From Clostridiales bacterium UBA3705 (GTDB lineage Bacteria > Bacillota_A > Clostridia > Oscillospirales > Oscillospiraceae): a stretch of 7,449 nt of DNA. Shown here one piece after another: positions 5,532-7,449 of this stretch (its first letter is position 1; the number at the start of each line of letters is the position of its first letter). Position numbers and translations under genes: made by a program. The DNA lies in NCBI GenBank assembly GCA_002372735.1, contig DFIE01000110.1, forward strand, positions 1-7,449. Direction: 5' to 3'. The notes beneath the pieces are model-generated. The model was not told the DNA's origin. It saw only the letters and a program-made list of their open reading frames with translations, and did not search any database.

Positions 5532-7199
5532 TCATGCCGCCGGGGCAAGGCGGTACAGGGTCCAGTAGTATACGCCGTCGATGTTTTCATAGCCCAGCTC
5601 CGCCTGCCAGCGGGGGAAATCCCCAAAGCTGCCGGCGGCCAGGTCGGCTTCATAGACAAAGTCAAACACCGCCCGGTAGCGCGCCCCGTCATAGGACACA
5701 GAGCGCAGATTCACCTGGCCCGTGGCGTACACGCCGTCGGTGAGGGGGGCGTAGTAGAACTGCCCCTCCCGGTAGAAGTGCTGGTGTTCCTCGGCCTGGG
5801 CGGCCAGGGCGCGGATGTCGTCCTCAGACAGGTGCAGGATGTTGTGGGCCACCCAATTGACCTCTGCGGCGCTGTAGAGACAGCACTGTCCCTGCCACCA
5901 CTGCCGGGGGTCTGCCTCGGCGGTTTGCCGGCCGGCAAAGTCATACTGGGCGTAGCGCACGCAGCCGGTGGGGCTGACCAGAGAGCCCAGGATGTTCACG
6001 CTGCGGTGCAGGGCGTCAGCGTAGAGATAGGGCTCGCCGTCGCCGGCGATAAAGACGGCCAAAAAGTCCTCCAGGCCGGAGGGAATGTCCTTGGGGTCCA
6101 CCAGCTCCGGGCGCAGACCCATCCTGTTGCTCAGCTCCTCTTCAACCTCTGCCAGGGAGCGCTGGGCGCTGGGCAGACCCTCCACCGGGGCCGGCAGCTC
6201 CCGGCCGTAGAGCACCACCTGGGTGATGCCGGCCAAAAACGCCCGTTCGGCTCGGTCATAGACCCCCACGTCCACCTGGGCTCCCTCCGCGCTGTAGGTG
6301 TAGCGGTCGGCCTGATTGGGCTGGGCGGTGTGGCTCTGGGCCAGCACCGTCCGGGGGCTGCGGGAGAAATCGTCCCCCTCCAGGGCGTCGTAGCGGGTGT
6401 AGTAGGTGTAGCTGTCCTCCATGCCGGTCCACACCGCAGCCAGGGCAGGGGCGTCGCCCCGCAGCAGCAGGGCAGGCCGGTCCGGCACGGCGGCATCCCG
6501 CACCCAGGGCAGATCCAGCACCTGGTAGAGCCGGTTGTTGGCGTAGGTGTAGACCTGCAGCCGGCAGCTGTGGGGATCGGCCGGGTCCGCAGCCAGGAAG
6601 GCCAGCTCCGGCAGGCTGTCGCCCACCAGATCCGCCAGGGCGGCGGCGCCCTCTGCCGGCAGCGCCGGGGGGGTCACCCCGTCAAACCTGGCCTTGGCGG
6701 CGTCGGGGAGAATCAGGCTCTCGTTCTGCTCCAGCAGCAGCCGATAGGCCTGCCAGGCGTTCTGCTGCCGCTCCGGGGTGGGGGCAGGGGGCTGGGTTTC
6801 CGGTGGGACGGTGGTCTCGGGAGCCGGGGTTTCGGGGGGCTGGGTTTCCACAGGGGCCTGGGTTTCGGCGGGCAGGGTGACCGCCGGGGTGGCCGCGGTG
6901 GGCAGGGTGGGCGTGGGCGGTGCGGGGGCGGGGGCGGAGCTCCGCCAGGGGGCCCAAATCAGCAGCAGGGCCGTCAGCAGCACCGCCAGGGCCCCCAGCC
7001 CCAGGCCCAGCCACAGGCCGGTGCGGTCCGGGGCCTTTTCAACCGCCGGGGACAGATCCGCTGCCGGGCGCAGCTCCGGCGCCGGCACAGAAACGGGGGA
7101 GAAGACCTTGGTGTCGGAGCGCTGTTCAATTTTGGCCCCGCACTTGGAGCAAAAGGCCGCGCCCTCGGCAACCCGGGCGCCGCAGCAGGCACAAATCAT
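5532..7199 (-). CDS. Zinc-ribbon, single-TM protein with a large extracytoplasmic domain
   Basis: A 555-aa protein of unknown function. The ATG at 7197-7199 has AAGGAGG at 8 nt, and the promoter at 7233-7261 rules out the longer reading. Domains in order: an N-terminal zinc ribbon (MICACCGA, Cys3/Cys6 and Cys17/Cys20, with FCSKCGA); a short linker; one TM segment (about 61-82, WLGLGLGALAVLLTALLLIW) followed by WR; a Pro/Thr/Glu-rich linker (about 88-142) with repeated ETQ/PPET units; then a domain of some 410 residues rich in Tyr and acidic residues. The stretch ADLVGDSLPELAF (189-201) followed by LQVYTYANNRLYQV recalls an FG-GAP/VCBS-like propeller unit, but only loosely. The topology should put the zinc ribbon inside and the long domain outside. 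This architecture is common in clostridia, as I recall; the role (envelope sensing or binding) is not known. It is transcribed alone. Confidence 0.88.
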   Translation of the reverse strand: MICACCGARVAEGAAFCSKCGAKIEQRSDTKVFSPVSVPAPELRPAADLSPAVEKAPDRTGLWLGLGLGALAVLLTALLLIWAPWRSSAPAPAPPTPTLPTAATPAVTLPAETQAPVETQPPETPAPETTVPPETQPPAPTPERQQNAWQAYRLLLEQNESLILPDAAKARFDGVTPPALPAEGAAALADLVGDSLPELAFLAADPADPHSCRLQVYTYANNRLYQVLDLPWVRDAAVPDRPALLLRGDAPALAAVWTGMEDSYTYYTRYDALEGDDFSRSPRTVLAQSHTAQPNQADRYTYSAEGAQVDVGVYDRAERAFLAGITQVVLYGRELPAPVEGLPSAQRSLAEVEEELSNRMGLRPELVDPKDIPSGLEDFLAVFIAGDGEPYLYADALHRSVNILGSLVSPTGCVRYAQYDFAGRQTAEADPRQWWQGQCCLYSAAEVNWVAHNILHLSEDDIRALAAQAEEHQHFYREGQFYYAPLTDGVYATGQVNLRSVSYDGARYRAVFDFVYEADLAAGSFGDFPRWQAELGYENIDGVYYWTLYRLAPAA

Positions 7200-7232
7200 G
7201 GCAGCCGCCTCCTTGCAGTTGGATTTTTCCCT

Positions 7233-7261
7233 ATTATAGCCCCTTCCGCCGGGAAAATCAA
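7233..7261 (-). promoter_or_regulatory. Promoter of the zinc-ribbon gene
   Basis: On the minus strand, TTGATT (7256-7261) and TATAAT (7233-7238) are 17 nt apart. The leader to the ATG is about 27 nt and holds the AAGGAGG site. It is back to back with the promoter of the last gene. Confidence 0.88.
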
Positions 7262-7316
7262 CCGCCAAACCTGCAAAGGAAAAACCCAATTTTCCAGATT
7301 ATTTTTGGAAAAACCA

Positions 7317-7345
7317 TTGAAAAACCGGAAAAAAAGTGGTATAAT
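7317..7345 (+). promoter_or_regulatory. Promoter of the last gene
   Basis: TTGAAA (7317-7322) and TATAAT (7340-7345) have a 17-nt spacer and an extended -10 (TGGTATAAT). Transcription should start near 7352, giving a leader of about 73 nt. The A-rich spacer and surroundings contrast with the GC-rich genes. Confidence 0.9.
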
Positions 7346-7383
7346 ATAGTGCCAACAAAAATGAAGAATAAAAACAAATGCAA

Positions 7384-7400
7384 ATGGCTGGGATAGCCAT
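7384..7400 (+). repeat. Small hairpin in the leader of the last gene
   Basis: ATGGCT-gggat-AGCCAT is a perfect 6-bp stem with a 5-nt loop. It sits in the 5' leader, 9 nt before the AAAGGAG ribosome site at 7410-7416. There is no T-run, so it is not a terminator; it could stabilise the mRNA or be chance. Confidence 0.4.
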
Positions 7401-7424
7401 GTTAACTTGAAAGGAGAAAAGTAC

Positions 7425-7449
7425 ATGTCCCACAAGTATGTCTACCTGT
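7425..7449 (+). CDS. ppdK: Probable pyruvate, phosphate dikinase (N-terminal 8 codons, 3' truncated)
   Basis: The gene runs off the window. The ATG at 7425 has AAAGGAG (7410-7416) at 8 nt and a strong upstream promoter. The visible residues MSHKYVYL fit the start of clostridial pyruvate phosphate dikinase (typically M-x-KYVYLF-EGN), and the next codon begins with T as Phe would require. That enzyme interconverts pyruvate, ATP and phosphate with PEP, AMP and pyrophosphate in anaerobic glycolysis. Eight residues are thin evidence: the start is firm, the product name tentative. Confidence 0.55.

Noticed and set aside
6750..6900. Repetitive GGTTTC/GGGGC tract that could be a tandem repeat or CRISPR-like array
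   Set aside because: Units are irregular and in frame with the Pro/Thr/Glu linker of the zinc-ribbon protein. There are no conserved repeats with unique spacers.
5505..7349. 614-aa plus-strand open frame opposite the zinc-ribbon gene
   Set aside because: It is rich in Gly, Gln, His and Val, has no recognisable domain or ribosome site, and starts in the terminator of the minus-strand gene, whose promoter, ribosome site, zinc ribbon, TM segment and terminator are all clear. Long antisense frames are expected in GC-rich coding DNA.

Overview
The window looks like a GC-rich chromosomal stretch from an anaerobic Firmicute of the Oscillospiraceae/Ruminococcaceae type. This is inferred from Firmicutes-style AAGGAG ribosome sites and TTGACA/TATAAT promoters, the protein families present (NrdR, rubredoxin, NCS2 permease, YczE/DUF6198-type membrane protein, zinc-ribbon envelope protein, a probable pyruvate phosphate dikinase start) and the heavy G+C bias with strong GC-hairpin terminators. 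I see no IS element, phage gene, CRISPR array, tRNA or rRNA.

Layout, left to right. Positions 2-106 hold the last 34 codons of a plus-strand gene. A minus-strand RidA-family deaminase gene (207-584) converges on it and has its own promoter and a textbook terminator. Then comes a divergent pair: a minus-strand helix-turn-helix protein (655-1125) and a plus-strand membrane-anchored Ser/Thr-kinase-like protein (1219-2280) that reads DFN where DFG is expected. The kinase gene overlaps tail to tail by 14 bp with a minus-strand six-TM YczE/DUF6198-like membrane protein (2267-2986).

Further right, all on the minus strand, are nrdR (3079-3534), a 44-aa mini-rubredoxin (3674-3808) that was too short for an ordinary ORF scan, an NCS2 uracil/xanthine permease with a GTG start (3897-5327), and a 555-aa zinc-ribbon/TM/Pro-Thr-linker/extracytoplasmic protein (5532-7199). 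The last plus-strand gene starts at 7425, with a strong promoter at 7317-7345, and its first residues fit pyruvate phosphate dikinase.

Most genes appear to be separate transcription units with their own promoters: ridA, nrdR, rubredoxin, NCS2, the zinc-ribbon gene and the last gene each have a recognisable -35/-10. Three strong intrinsic terminators (after ridA, rubredoxin and the zinc-ribbon gene) separate them. nrdR and the DUF6198-like gene may be co-transcribed through a structured 92-nt spacer. The neighbourhood is mostly housekeeping (damage control of reactive enamines, dNTP regulation, electron transfer, nucleobase uptake). The less ordinary part is the HTH/kinase pair, which looks like a small signalling module. 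I recall similar HTH proteins beside such kinases in other clostridia, but its function is not known to me. I see no clearly novel defence or mobile system.
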